A stretch of 64,000 bases of DNA from Scortum barcoo (lineage: Eukaryota; Chordata; Actinopteri; Centrarchiformes; Terapontidae). Made by a program: the position numbers and the translations under genes. The notes below the pieces were generated by a model. It saw only the letters and a list, made by a program, of their open reading frames with translations, made no database searches and was not told the origin of the DNA. The stretch lies in contig CM041551.1 of the NCBI GenBank assembly GCA_023238725.1, positions 7,429,759-7,493,758 on the forward strand. Direction: 5' to 3'. Below are positions 36,066-49,378 of the stretch, one piece after another; position 1 is the stretch's first letter, and every line of letters starts with the position of its first letter.

Positions 36066-39000
36066 TCTGTCAGTCCTGTGCTCTTTTTTGTTTCCAACAG
36101 GACTACAGTGAGTCTTCTTTCATATTCTTGTTTGTTCAGTGTTGTGTACACTTATTGCTGATATGAAGCGTGATATTAGATAAAAACATATATTATATTT
36201 TTTAATTATATTGTCTATGTTTATATTTATTATATTATTATTATTATATATTTCATCTTAAAGTATTGCAGATCTAAAATTATATTATTCTATTGTATGA
36301 GTTCTGTTTTAGTCCTATATTTTAACATTTGCATGCCTTTGTGTTAGATTCCCTTTTTTCTTTTTCTTCAACTGACTTGTGTCATTTTGTTTTGTTTTTT
36401 GTCACTTGAGAGAAGAAGGATCTCATATCCAGCGGCTGTTTCACTGTCATTGTTGTGCATCTGACAAATAAAGACTTTAAAGAGACTTGTGTGCCTCTGC
36501 TATCAGACTGACCTTAGTGAGAGTTGTGACATGCAGATTGTAAGGATTACTCTTTATACAAAGAGTAATGTTTAACAAAATACAATATTCACATACACAT
36601 ATCACTCCTCCTTTCATTTCTGTATATAAAGACTTACTGCACATCTTTTTAAAAACTATATTAGATTCCATGTATTTCATGTCAGGACTTTTATTATGTA
36701 GAAAGCTTCTTGATATTTGTTGTTGTTAATACTTGAAATGTTATTTTTGTTAAGTAAGCTTACATTTCTTTCATTTCCCACCAAACCTAAACATCTGTGT
36801 CAATCTGGAGCTATTTGTGTGTTTCATCTTAGTTTTTTTGAGGTATAGGTGGCTGGGCAGAGGTTTCTACACATGTAAATGTTTAATTTACACACTTGAT
36901 CAGTGTTACATAACTTGATAAAGGAAAACTTGATATTTGTTGTGATGTGTTAAACTCAAGAACAGTTTCTTTGATTTATTATGATGTTGATGACAGAATA
37001 CTCCTATATTTCCCACAGTTGCATACTGAATTTTTTGGGGTATACATCAAACACAATGCTGGCGTTTGAACAGCAAAAGTAGTACACAGAAACAGGTGCT
37101 AGAGTGGGATATCTGTTATTTGTCTTCTATCTCTGCAGGGGGCCTACATGCAGCTCTCTGCCACATGGTGGAGCCATAAATCACAAGAGACAGCTCTGAT
37201 GCTCTGTCCCTACATGGTCCAGGCTTTTTTCTTTTCTTTTTTTTCTCATGAATATGCGATGCTTAACATGCCAGTACTGTAGATAAGAAATGTTATATAT
37301 TTTCTGCTTGGAAAACATCACTGCCCCCCCATTGATCTCCAGTCATTATCACACCCCTCTTATCGTGCTGCAGCTGAATCAAGCAGTGCTGTAGATGCCC
37401 TGCCTTTGTTTGTCCACATAAATAATCAAAGAACCATTTGTATACTCCATTTATTAAACCAACAAGCTGACTTAGTACATTCATACGTCTCTCCAGGACC
37501 AGAAGCGCCAAATTTGCTGGATCTTGAATGTATATTAAAGGCATCCTATCTCAGGGTTGAAAACAAACCTGTAGGAGCTTTTTTTTAAGCCATTATCTCA
37601 TTTTTCCAGTTACTGCTTAAAAAGAAAGGCAGAGAAGAAATATCACACGCTGCTGTTGACACTGTTCCTACTTTATCTGCTGTTGACTTTAAAACACGCC
37701 CAACTTTTTCGCGATTAAAGACCATTGGTTTCGACTCAGCGTTCAGTAATGACTGCTAAGCTACACTTGATGGCACTCACACAGTTTGTTCCACTGCAGC
37801 GGCCAATGGTGAGAGGCTTTGTCGCTACAGACGCTGCAGTGCACTTGACTGTCGTTGGTCATCAAGGGTCTAACCCCTCAAGTGTCCCTTTCACAGTTAC
37901 AGAGGATGCCTGTGCTCATTAATTCTGATGGTGTAGGTGACGATGCCACTCATTTTAACAGAAAATCACCCCTGAATAGTGTATTTCAACTCCTTTTTTC
38001 CTCCCATCGCTTTGTGTTTGTGTCACCCACACAGCTTGACCATGATGGCTGCCACTTCCCCCTCTAGGTACCAAGATAACATCTCTATATTACACTTAAT
38101 GACCATTTGAGGTGCTGCTATCAGACAGTTGGATCCCCGCCGCAGGACTCTTTCTCACAGATTATACTGGTGCTCTCACTGGAAAGTTTTTACAAGGTGT
38201 GGTGGGGGCCTGAGGCTCAGAAAGCCAGGACGTGCGGAAATGCTGAAATAGAGGTGAAAAGTTTATATTCCCCATATTTGGGCTTAATCTTGTGCTGCTT
38301 GTGCACTCAAAAGGTCAACCATCATCTGCTCAGGAGGACAAAAAGTCCAACTGGCGGCCCCATTGCTGCCATAGACACCCCACTGTTCAGCAGGAGCTGT
38401 GAGACTGGAGCTGCTTCTGCGAGGCTGTGGTGGGGCTGTGATGGTCTGCTGCTGCTGTTGAGTAACTTGGTAGGGACGAGGTGAAATACAGTCTTTCTTC
38501 ACTCTGCGGAGATGTTGCAGTCCTGGGACCACAGATTGCCCCACACGACGCTGCGGGACATTTCAACAGACACGGTCGTACAAGAAGTCATTATGTGCTG
38601 CTCAATACATGACAGGCTACAAGTTCCACTTTCACTCCCCTCTGTAAGCAAGTAGCTACTGAAAAAATGACCCAAAGATTATATAAAATATGGAGGATAA
38701 AGTCAGTGGTTGTACAGGATACAGCAGATTAACATTGTAGCATTAACTTTATCTGAAGTCCTTTCAAAGGGGACTCAATTTGCACTTTTAATTGGGCTTT
38801 TATGACTATTGTTTTATTGATTTTCCTTTTATAAGTAACAAATTACCTTAATAAATATACATATATATGCATTCATACGTACTCATATTTTATGACACAC
38901 ATGCCCCTCATTTTTCATTATTCTTGTATTCCAGTTATTTGTATATATTGATAAAATTCAAATCAAGGTGTTGCCCAGTCTTTATTTGTACATACACACA

Positions 39001-42000
39001 CATTTGAAGCCATAGATCACTGCAGATAGTTCTCATTCAAAGAGGCATCTGTTTATATGCAGACACCTCAACAGTCTTGAAATGATGGTTCATATCAATT
39101 TGGGTTCATATCAATGCTATGATATAGAGATAAATGATCATCACACTGATCATTTGTCTCTGTATCACGTATTTATTTGTATTTATATTATGTATTTATT
39201 TATCTGTATTTATATGAACCCAATTTGAGGTCCCCTAATGGCGCATGTAAATCCAACATTTCAGTCTTTTGGTCCAAGTCAAGCATTTTTGAGCGACACT
39301 GTGTTTGTAGCCTCTAACATTACAGTTACTGGCTATCAGTGCAGCACTACATTACAAATTACAAAATGTAATGAAACACTGCATGTGATTAGTTTTAGGT
39401 CCTGTGTGCTGATTAAAGCAGCGCTGTAATCGTCATCCATTTACTTTAGTGAGTTGTGAAATTGCATTCTAACATAATTTTACAATACAAATTGCTCTAA
39501 AATGATGTTAATATAATTTCTTGCTTTTATGTGTGATTGCTTTTATGTGTCTAATAAATCCAAGCAAGTTCCAAGAAATGTTTTCAATGTGTAAAAAAAG
39601 TATAACATTTGTATTAAAGATAAGTGAACATCTGTATCATGTTACCTCATTTGTTCTTTGCAATGACATAAAGCTATGAGTAGGTCCTGAAGATACTGTC
39701 TAATGTAAAATGAATCTGCTTTTAACATTATAAGCAATAACTAAACTGGACATGGAAAGGGAACTGGATGTACACTTCCTTTATTATAAATATTACACCA
39801 AGGGTGATAAGACACGTGGTCCTCAATCTTTGAAACCTGATTTTTAAAAAAATTTAAAACAGATGTCTTTGGTTATCTAACAGTAAAATAGTCTAAATGT
39901 TGAAACAATTATTTTGGGCAGAGATAAAAAAAAAAAAGAGAGAAATGTCTGGCTTGTTGCCCCCACCCCCTCCTCTCTGTCTCCTATCTCTATGTCCCTT
40001 CACTGCCATCACAGCCACAGGAAGGCCTTGGCAGCCCAAAACACTGATACTATCTTTGAGCTCCTCATCTCTGTCCTCCGCTGTGTCGAAATCTTGCCCA
40101 TCCCACAAAGGGAAACCGCTGGTGCACAACGGTCCATGGCATGACGTCCGTTTCTGTGGCTAGACAACTTATAGAAAATAATGTGGCAGGTGCATGCCAT
40201 GTTCCCTGATGAGGGACGCAATGGAGAGTGAATCATGCTTAAAAGTATACACTCAGGTTATATCACAGCATCGTCTATGAGAGAGATATGTTTAAATCTG
40301 CTGTGTACCATAGTCACACAGTCTGTAAAGCCTATTTGAGGAAGCACTGAAGCTGTGTTAATATACAAAATAAATTATTATTATTATTACATATTATATA
40401 TTATTAATATTATCCTTATATTTTTTGGTTATTTTGTAGAAGAATTTTAAAAACACCAAGAACTGGCAGATACAAAAGACGAAGGTTTCATCCAAGCACA
40501 AGCAATTATTAGTTTATTTAAGAAAATATTTGACAAAGTTTTGCTTTAACAGTGTAATACTATAAGATTATAAAACACATTTGACTACATTACAGATTAT
40601 ATTTTATATCAACATTATTTCAAGTAATCCCACTCTCATTTAGTGACAAAGGATACAGTATTATACAGAGAGAAACACTTAGATTTCATTGAATCCCCTA
40701 CAAACCACAGGTCATGGTGTAACCTTGTTGGGCAACAACACTTACAATCATCTCTGACAATGACAAGAAGTTGTCAGGTAGAAGATTAGGCAATGTTTGT
40801 TAAATCAGATCATATGACAAATCTGTCTAACGCTTAGAGTGGTCTTCTTTCTGGAGGGTCTGTGAGGATCAGGCCTGTATGTGAGGATGGTGCCTTCAGG
40901 AACTTTCAAGAAAATTCATTGGGAATTGTTAAACTTAAGTATAAGCTGTAGAGCTTTAGGACATTTTGTTTGTGGTTTATTGTTGTTTAGTATTTTCACA
41001 TCTACAGTACTGTACAGCAGGTTCTCCTTCAAATCCTTTTCTCCATCTCACTGTTTTTTACTAGTCTACATTTGTTTGTTTTCTGTCTTCAGTCTCTGCA
41101 CTCACAGTTTTGTCTGTAATACAACTCAAGAACGTCTACATTCAAAACCACCACACTTCTTCCTACTATATATTCAGACTTCAAGGTCCCATTTTCAACA
41201 TGTCCAGGTGCTTAATCTACATATTCCAAGCACCAGTGTGCAGGGCAATAGTCATAATTTCAGAAATACTCAAGTAACAAAGAAGTCGCCTCTCACCAGA
41301 AAATTTTGACCACATAGTCTTACATTTCAAATTATTTGGATTTTTAAACATATTTTATTGATTCAGTTATGTTGTCTGTAGATGTCCCATCATGAAATGC
41401 AGTTTTAAAGCTTAATCCACACTGCCAGTTTAACTGACAACTCACCCCTGATGTCCAATATAGCTTAGGAACCATATTGAGCGTCTTCACGTGTTGAACA
41501 TGAACATGTGACGCAGCGGTGATACACTGCCATACACTGTCATTTTTTAAGCTTTACAAAAACACAAGTGTGGAAGCTACAAGTGTTAGGACATCTAGCT
41601 GACTACCCCTGAAATCTTGTACTGTTTTTAAAGGCATGAAGTGAATTCCATTATTTCATGCCAGTGGACAGATCAGAAGAATATTTATTGAGGATTGAAA
41701 TAAGCATGGGACTGAGGTAACAAAAGGGGACCATGGAGAATGCCTATATGTACAGACATCAGTATTTTGTGCTACATCCCTGGAATTGAAGAATGATTAC
41801 TTAGAAAATCAAAGCAAATTTTGAGTGTTAAATCTGCCATTATAAAAGTAAGCAAGCATAGAGAGCTTAAAAGGCGTTGTGGGGCTTAACCAAAGTAAAT
41901 TGTATAATGTAGCTAAACTTGCTTTAACCACCAAATTTTCCACAGAAGTAACTGAGGACATGACCTCAGTGTCCTCGATGGCAGCTACAGCCCTGCTGGT

Positions 42001-42226
42001 GTGCTATGCTTTCTCTCGTCACAATTTTACAATATGAAACTATACCTACTCCATTTTATAGCTTCAAAATGCTGCAAAATCTATTTCTTCTGTATGTGAC
42101 TTTTTCACAGATGGTTTGTTGAAAATGTGAAAAAATTAATGTCTAGGCAGGAGTGAGGCCTGCCTAGACATTAATAATGAATCGGACGCCTATAATTAGA
42201 TGTGAATAGCAGGTACAAATGTGGCT
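36066..42226. other. Intergenic region without recognisable genes
   Basis: About 6.2 kb of mostly AT-rich DNA between the CpG island and the C/EBP gene. Short ORFs such as 37293-37544 and 39893-40129 show no domain and no splice context. An ATT/AT-rich stretch lies at 40370-40430. No known repeat end was recognised. Confidence 0.5.
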
Positions 42227-44154
42227 CTAGATGCCAGACTCCCCTGCCCCTCCCTCCTCAGCTCCATGCAGGTGCCGCTGCGACAGGATGTGTTTAAGAG
42301 TGTCCAGCTCCTGTGTCAGCTGCCCTATCCTCATCTGCAGCTTCTGGTTTTCGTCCTGCAGCTGCTGGGCCCTCTGCTGGGTCAGCAGGATCCTCCTGCG
42401 GGCCTTGTCCCGGCTCTTTCTCACAGCAATGTTGTTCCTCTCACGCCGTAGACGGTACTCTGCACTGTCTTTGCTGATGCTCCTCTTGTTTACAGGGGCC
42501 CGCAGAGTTGGCAGGAGGAAGGAGGAGAAGTCCTGGAGGTCAGAGACACAAATGCTTTTAAGTTAAGAACATGAGAGTTTGATGATTTTGCCACTCAGCC
42601 TGAATGCCTGAAAAGACTTTTTTTCAAATCTGTTTCCCACAAACACAGACCTGCTGAGGGTTGGCGTGGCTCTGGTGGTGGTTTGTGCTCCCTGCGCTCG
42701 AGGTGTTGGTGAGACAGGAAGAGGTGTACGGCAGGTAGGACAGCCCCATCATCTGCTCAGCCACTCTGTCATCACTGCCCCCCCTGAGCAGTCCCTGAGA
42801 CTGGCTGAACGGCATCATGTCCATCTGAGCCAGCTGACCGGTGGCCCCCGAGTGGTTGGAGGTGGTGGGGTTCAGGGTCTGAGTGTGGGCCTGACCCGGG
42901 TATGAGCTTGCCCACTCATGGATGACAGAGGATACCCTGGAATCAGACATCTGGAGGGATTCAGAAGCAAGAAAAATATTAGTTTATCTGTTTGTAAGTT
43001 GAATTTTTAGCTTTATGCCACATTATTCTTCCACACCACTACATTTCAGTGTTAAAGGTAGAGCTCACACTGTGAAGATACTGTACTGAATTATGAAACG
43101 TCTTGCATTTTTAGTAAAACCTTTTCAAGTAAAAGTACAGAGGTATTGCTTATTTACTTGAAGTATTGAAAGTACACAATGTATGCAGGAGATTAATTAT
43201 TTAATATTTAATATTAGCAGCATTTTACTGTTGGGTGATTTAGAGCTAATTCCAGTCTAAATAAAGTCTGTTACAGTGCATCATGTTTTATATGTAAAAT
43301 CTTAATGTGCAAAGTAACTACTAACTATAGTTGTCAGATAAATCTAATGGAATAAAATGTACATGATTTAAGTAAAGGATCTTAAAGTTTCACAAATAGA
43401 AATGCCTCTGCCTCTGTATGTCCTTATAAGATGAAGGCAGTTTATGATTTAATTAAAATGTATTTAATGTATTATGAATATCAGAAAATACTGTTGCCTT
43501 CAAAAAAATTAAACATTTTTTAAATAGCCAATTTTATATTGTTAATTCAAGTAACGTTTATAATGATAAATGCCAAACTGGGGGCAAATAACTGAGAACA
43601 ATTTACAAGTAAAGAGAACAGTAACTTTATAAGCACATAGAAAGCACAAGGAATAACCTGGTTCACAAATGTTAGTATTTTATCATTCTTCTATGACTGT
43701 AAATTTTGCATCTTCAGGTTTTGATATTTAAATATAGAAGCTTTGGCTGTGATGTGCATTTTTCATTGTTTGCTGACATATTATAGAAGATATATATTAT
43801 ATATAACTGATAACTGATCTATGATATAGAAATTAATTAAGAAATTAGTTAAGAATTAAGAATCAGTTAATTGAGAAAAATATCAGTTGATTAATCAACT
43901 AAAATAACAGCCAGACATTAACACAAAACATACCATGTGCTGCAAAGTAAAATTTAATAAAGTAAACCAAACTGCAGACTATCAGAATATGAATGTGTAT
44001 TGAAAAACTGAATAGTCCCTCATTATACTTAATTGTTTTTTGTTCAGAGAGCAGAAAACTCTCCTTCTGTGGTGTCTTTATTCACAGGGTCAGTGGCAGA
44101 GTTATATTTCTTTAATAATAAATGATAAGGTTTATAAAGTTAGGATCTTACCAT
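42227..44154 (-). CDS. cebpe: C/EBP-family bZIP transcription factor (CEBPE / cebp1-like)
   Basis: A sequence-specific nuclear activator of the CCAAT/enhancer-binding family. Exons: the 3-base coding end of exon 1 (44152-44154, ATG, then GTAAG), 42651-42950 and 42227-42532, giving about 202 residues. The C-terminal half holds EYRLRRERNNIAVRKSRDKA, the C/EBP DNA-contact region (about residues 126-145). A leucine zipper follows (QQLQDENQKLQMRIGQLTQE). The N-terminal half is short, Ser/Gln/Thr-rich and without the longer activation modules of CEBPA or mammalian CEBPE. Because exon 2 also begins with ATG, translation can start on either side of the junction. A split gene, synteny with NGDN, SLC22A17 and MYH, and size suggest the CEBPE-related myeloid factor called cebp1 in zebrafish. 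The family is certain; the orthologue is an inference. Confidence 0.85.
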
Positions 44155-44564
44155 GACTTAGCTCTCCACAAACTCTATGAACTCTGTTCTTCAGCTTCCT
44201 CTGACAGCTGCAGACTGAAACTGGTCTGAAATACTGACAGGTACCCCTCGGATTATCACACCATCACTTCTCTCTCTCTCTCTCTCTCTATCTATCGCTT
44301 TTTTATTTAAAACTAATTCTCGGAAACAAGGGAACAAATATAACAGCATCATCACCATCACCATCAACAACAACAACAATAATAATAATACAATCATATT
44401 CATAATAATAATCACCAGAATCACAATAATATAAAATTTTACATGTTTGTTGCCACTCTCTCGTTTCAATGTAACATTTCAACATCATGTTTGAGCTTTA
44501 TACGAAGCTCCGTATGATCTTCTTTCATCCCTCTGCGGCCTCCGTAGATTTCACTTGAATCAAA
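44155..44564. promoter_or_regulatory. Shared head-to-head promoter region of cebpe-like and ngdn
   Basis: Only about 410 bases separate the two start codons, which face away from each other, so both 5' UTRs and promoters must fit here. A CT run (44270-44300) and AAC/AAT triplet repeats (44360-44420) lie inside. The ngdn start lies within AAAATGGCTGCC, a fair YY1-type match, as often seen at housekeeping start sites. No TATA box stands out. Confidence 0.5.
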
Positions 44565-47500
44565 ATGGCTGCCCCTATTGACAACGTGAGTAGAGCTCAG
44601 CTAGCGGCTACTTAAATAGAGATTTATTTGCTCTTTTTACGGTGAAAGTTAAAATTATAGCCCACTGTGACGGTTAAATGTGTTTTCTGAAGCTCCCTTA
44701 TTCCTGAGATTGATGAAAGCGAGCGATAATATCTTTTTTTAGTTTTTAATAACAGGTTAGCCAAAAGCTAACAGTTTTTAGTCGCATCTCTACAACTTAA
44801 CCCACATTTCACTGCATATGAATGATTTACTGGTTCCCTGACATGTAAGTGTGCTGTGTTACAGGATTTAATAGAAAGCGATTTGCCCAAAGCTGCACAG
44901 CTGCTGAGCTGTCTCACAGAGCAGGTAAGAAGATGTCTGTCTGTGTTATTATTGTGATTGGAATCTTTATTAGCAGAGATATTTTGACTTTATTGAAGCT
45001 CTGTGAACACACTAGTAAACATACTTTGATGTCACGGTGACAGAACAATGTGATTCCTGTTAAATGTGTGTGTGCTGATGGATCATCAGGTGAAGTGTCT
45101 CTCCTCTTCACCTCAGCTGAGACTCTGTTTTCTTTTAGGTGGCCTCAGTCACGAGTCACGTCCGCGAGCTGCTGACGAAGGTCAAAGATGGAGCTTTTAA
45201 GACTTCAAAGGTGAGCAGACACTGGACCAGAGAGGCTGGATTAAGAACTGGGTTCATCATCATGATTGTGGTTATTGTATTAATTACAAATTTGTCCAAT
45301 ATCAACTAAGGCTGGACGTTATTATTTCTCCTGGTCCTGTTTCATATTAATGTTTCAAAATAAGCTGCTGATCCTTGAAATGTGTTAAACAATAGAGCAA
45401 GTTGTGAAACTCAAGTTTTGTTTGAGGCTTTGCATCAACATATGATAGCACATATTCGGTGTGCTATGTTCAGACACATGGACAGAGTACATTGTGTTTT
45501 CTTGCTTTGCTCTCATCGCTTTGTAATGTAAGGCCATGCTGTCCACATTTCTTTGAATTCTTTCGGCTTTTTTATGAAAATGTCTAACTTGAAAGAAACT
45601 TCTTTTCTTGGTTGAAACAAATGAAGGAATCTGTCTGATCTGATTTGACACTGTGTCCGTTCTCTCTCCTGCAGGGTTTGTCATTCTTGGACCTTCGGTA
45701 CCACCTGCTGTTGTTCTACCTTCAAGACCTCACTCACCTGATCAGCGTCAAAACAGAAGGAGGCAAAATAAAAGACAGCGAAGCCTTGACCAGGGTGGTA
45801 ACAATCAGAACGGTGAGATGACCGTAGAAATAAGCTGCCAATGATGAAGTGGTTTGTTTTCACCTATCCAGCTGACATAGCATCATACTTTGTCTTGTCC
45901 TGATTTTTTTTTAAGGTCCTGGAGAAGATGCGGCCATTGGACCACAAACTGAAGTACCAGATCGATAAACTGTTGCGCACAGCTGTCACTGGCAGTTTAG
46001 GTGAGACAGATTTTTGCATTAATTACAACAAAAGTGTCCACCTGATATTTAACATTTTCTTAAGCACTGTTTAGGATGTGACCTGCAGGACAAATATTAG
46101 ACTTGAGTAGCTGCAAGATTTCCTTCCTTCTCTGTTTCACAAACTTCAGTATTTCAGTTCAAGTATTTGATGCTTTGATTTCAGCTGAAAATGACCCGCT
46201 GCAGCTGCGTCCGAATCCAGACAATCTCATCAGCAAAGTAAGGCTTGGACATCACGGTCACACTTAATCATGAATGAACTTATTGAATATACTACATTTA
46301 AAACTTTTAGCCAAAAATTGTGTAACATGCTTATTGTATATGATTGCATTAACAAATGTAATCTGTCAGGCAGCCTTTGATTTAATAAATAAAGGTTATA
46401 AAAACACTGTACATACTAAACATACAGTATCGACACTGTCTGACTGACTCTTTTTTTTGTGCTTTGTGAACCAGCTGAGTGAATCTGAGGAGTCTGAAGG
46501 TGAAGCTGAGGATAAGACGGCCTCACAGAAGAAAGCAGCTCACTCTAGTGGCAGGAAATATGTACCGCCAAAGATTGCCGCAGTGCATTATGGTAATGTT
46601 ATTTATTTTTGGACAGGTTCTTGTTTATTTCCTTATCATAAAAATATTGTTCAATTCTGCCTTTAGTCATTTGATTAAAGGGGGTAGATTTTCCTTCTTT
46701 CTTCTCCCCCCACCCCTCACAAATTCTCATCCATTTTTCCTTCAGACGGCGACATGACAGACGCAGACAGGAAGAAGGCTCAGGCGGAGCGTCAGCGACG
46801 TGCTGCCCTCAGAAGCTCTGTGATCCAGGAGCTGAGGCAGCAGTACAGTGACGCTCCAGAGGAGATCAGGGACAGACGGGACTTCCAGAGCGAGCGGGAG
46901 AGCCGCGATGAGCAGCACAGGTGTTTACTTGTTTACATGATGTGCCTAAATTGGAGAACCATTACAGCGTTTCTGTCAATAAAACCTTTTTTCTTTTCCC
47001 CTACATCACAGGAAAAATTACGAGGAGTCTATGATGGTGCGTCTCAACATGCCCAAACGTCAGAAGAACGCCAAGAAGAGAGGCATGATGGGCATGTCTG
47101 GCCAGCTGAGCGGAATTACACATTTCAGTGACATTTCAGCGCTGACTGGCGGTGAGGGCGGCCAGGTGAGCTCCCAGCGACATCTTCACACTAAACCTCT
47201 CAGGGTGGGGTCACATTTCACCCCGAGCTTCAGGACAGGCCGCTGCTGTTAATTGAAATAAGAATAGTTGGTCCACATGATTTAATTCCCCCCTCAGTGT
47301 TGGAGTTAGAATTAGAAGCTCTAATCAAGCAGCAGACAAGCTGACCTGACCTGAGTCTGGACTGAACAGAGCAGGGCAAATTATTTATACTGACTATTGT
47401 GCAACTTTGGCTGCCACCGGCACATAATTAACACGTCTGTTGTGTGTTCGGAAGAAGTCGTACATTTGTGTATCTGTGTGACTCAGTTGTCTGGTGCAGT

Positions 47501-48356
47501 GCTGGCAGTGCTGTTGGCAACAGTGAGTTTGTGCCTACACCAGTTTGGCGTGTTCTCCCTCTCTGTAGCGTTTCCTGTCTTGATTCACTGTCTACTGTCA
47601 TAAAAAGTGCTAATGAGTCAGAGTAATGACCAGCTAGCCTCACACTGACGGTCCCTTCTGCTGCCTGCAGATGTGGAAAATTCATTCAGCTAAAAGTATT
47701 TAAGTACTTGGAAAATCCATGTGCTATGTTTAGATTCTGTGCTGGACATCAGAGGCCACAAAAGGATGTTGCTAACAGGCTCGTCTCCATATCGCATGAA
47801 AGGCAACATTGTGACTCGTTTTTATTTAGATCACGTTCTCAATGTGGCTGCCGGCCCTGACACTTTGTCTTTATTGGTGCAGGATGGGGATCATCCTGGG
47901 CCCAAGAAAAAGAAGAAACTCATGAAAAAGAAAACCAAAAGAAGAGGTGAGGATACTCAAATATACCAGATGGTGTAAATGCATTGCCTGCCATTTCTTA
48001 ATAAAACAAATTAGGGTCATTTAAATTAAATGTTTACTTTATTATGTAACTCTGCCAAAGAAACACCACAGCATGTCTTTAGTCTGCATTTAGTGCAATA
48101 ATAAGATGATGTAGGTGTATGGTTTATTTGCAGAAAACTCTTAAAACATGGAAATAAAAATTAAAAGAAACAATGAACTAATACACTGTTTTCATATCTT
48201 AAATGCTGATTCAGATGACCAACTCTCCACAGCTATACAGTGTATTAAAGTGGAAATGCAGCAATCAAGGATTAGTGGTTTTATTTGCATTTTTATCTTG
48301 TTCCCTGTTAATAATCAGCAGTGTCCTTCTCCACAGCTTTTAAGAAGCACAGATAG
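44565..48356 (+). CDS. ngdn: Neuroguidin
   Basis: Eleven coding exons, all in phase: 44565-44585, 44865-44924, 45139-45210, 45675-45812, 45916-46000, 46185-46237, 46475-46592, 46746-46920, 47012-47165, 47883-47946, 48337-48356; 319 residues. Begins MAAPIDNDLIESDLPKAAQL. The Sas10/Utp3/C1D-type region (SLTEQ-like LLSCLTEQVASVTSHVRELL to FLDLRYHLLLFYLQDL) spans about residues 10-95. LRPNPDNLISK and KYVPPKIAAVHYD are hallmark segments. The C-terminus is basic (KKKKKLMKKK, ending AFKKHR). Family knowledge: NGDN binds eIF4E to repress translation in neurons and is a nucleolar small-subunit processome factor. No defect is seen. AATAAA lies at 48465-48470. The gene is divergent with the C/EBP gene and convergent with pabpn1. 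Confidence 0.97.
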
Positions 48357-48470
48357 ACCTGAAGACCAAATGATGACACGAAGAGGATTTCCTGCCAACA
48401 GCCATCATCACTGTACTTTATACTTAAGAGGATTTTATTACCAAGAAGTCAGTTATACTGCAGTAATAAA

Positions 48471-49378
48471 TTCCCTGCCACCTCTGAATGGTGTGACTTT
48501 TTCATTTAGTTTGTGGAATATTTACTGTTGACACTTGTATTTCCAGGTTTTATTTTTCTCCATTAGAGGGCAGTCACCTTAAGTGGATTTCTGTGATCCT
48601 GTACTTTTTTTTTCTTCTACCATCTAATTACTCCCCTGATCAGAAAGCCACATAGTGTAGGTCATACTTTAGGACACAGTCTTTAATAAGTACTAGGGGA
48701 CGTGCAATTAAACTCATTCAGTCCAGTTTGACTTACACACAAATTGCTCAAGAAGCAGCCACATGCTGATGGAGGACCTAATCAGAACTCAGTGAAGCAA
48801 CTGACCACTACAAATTAAATGTTTCACTGCACATCACTGGGATAGATTGAGTATGAAACAAATATGTGCATACCTATAGACCTTGTTCACAAAAGACATT
48901 TTCATATCACAGTAGAAAAATCCAGGATGAAATAAAGTTGATAGCTGAATTTAATTTTGACATTTCCATTTCAGGGTCCAGGTATTGTGCATAGCTGTGC
49001 AGGGACGTTAATAGAACAGATCCTTTGGTAATATTACTGCTTTTCCTATGACAAGTCAAAATGTCTGCAGGTAAAGTTAATTTAGGAGCAGACCTAGCGA
49101 GAGTCAAACCTTTAACGTTTATTTCACATTAATCTTGTGACTAAATATTTGATGATTGGCTTGCCTGCCACATAAAAACAATTTGCTCCCGAGCAGCAAT
49201 TCCATTATGCTGATCGATAAGCTTTTCAGTGACTATTATAATCCTCTCTGAAGTGATAAACTCCAACTACTTGAGGGACCGATGAAATTATATGTCGAGG
49301 TTATTGAACTATCAATTAACCAAAGAGGGTAGGGCACAACAAACTCACACAGACACGCTCTCATTTTTACACAATGTC
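48471..49378. other. Spacer between the ngdn and pabpn1 3' ends
   Basis: AT-rich, no exon or recognised repeat. The two genes converge here. Confidence 0.5.

Noticed and set aside
39893..40236. Overlapping ORFs on both strands, one with an acidic stretch (DTAEDRDEELKDS)
   Set aside because: Looked like a possible gene fragment, but no start context, splice sites or known domain could be found.
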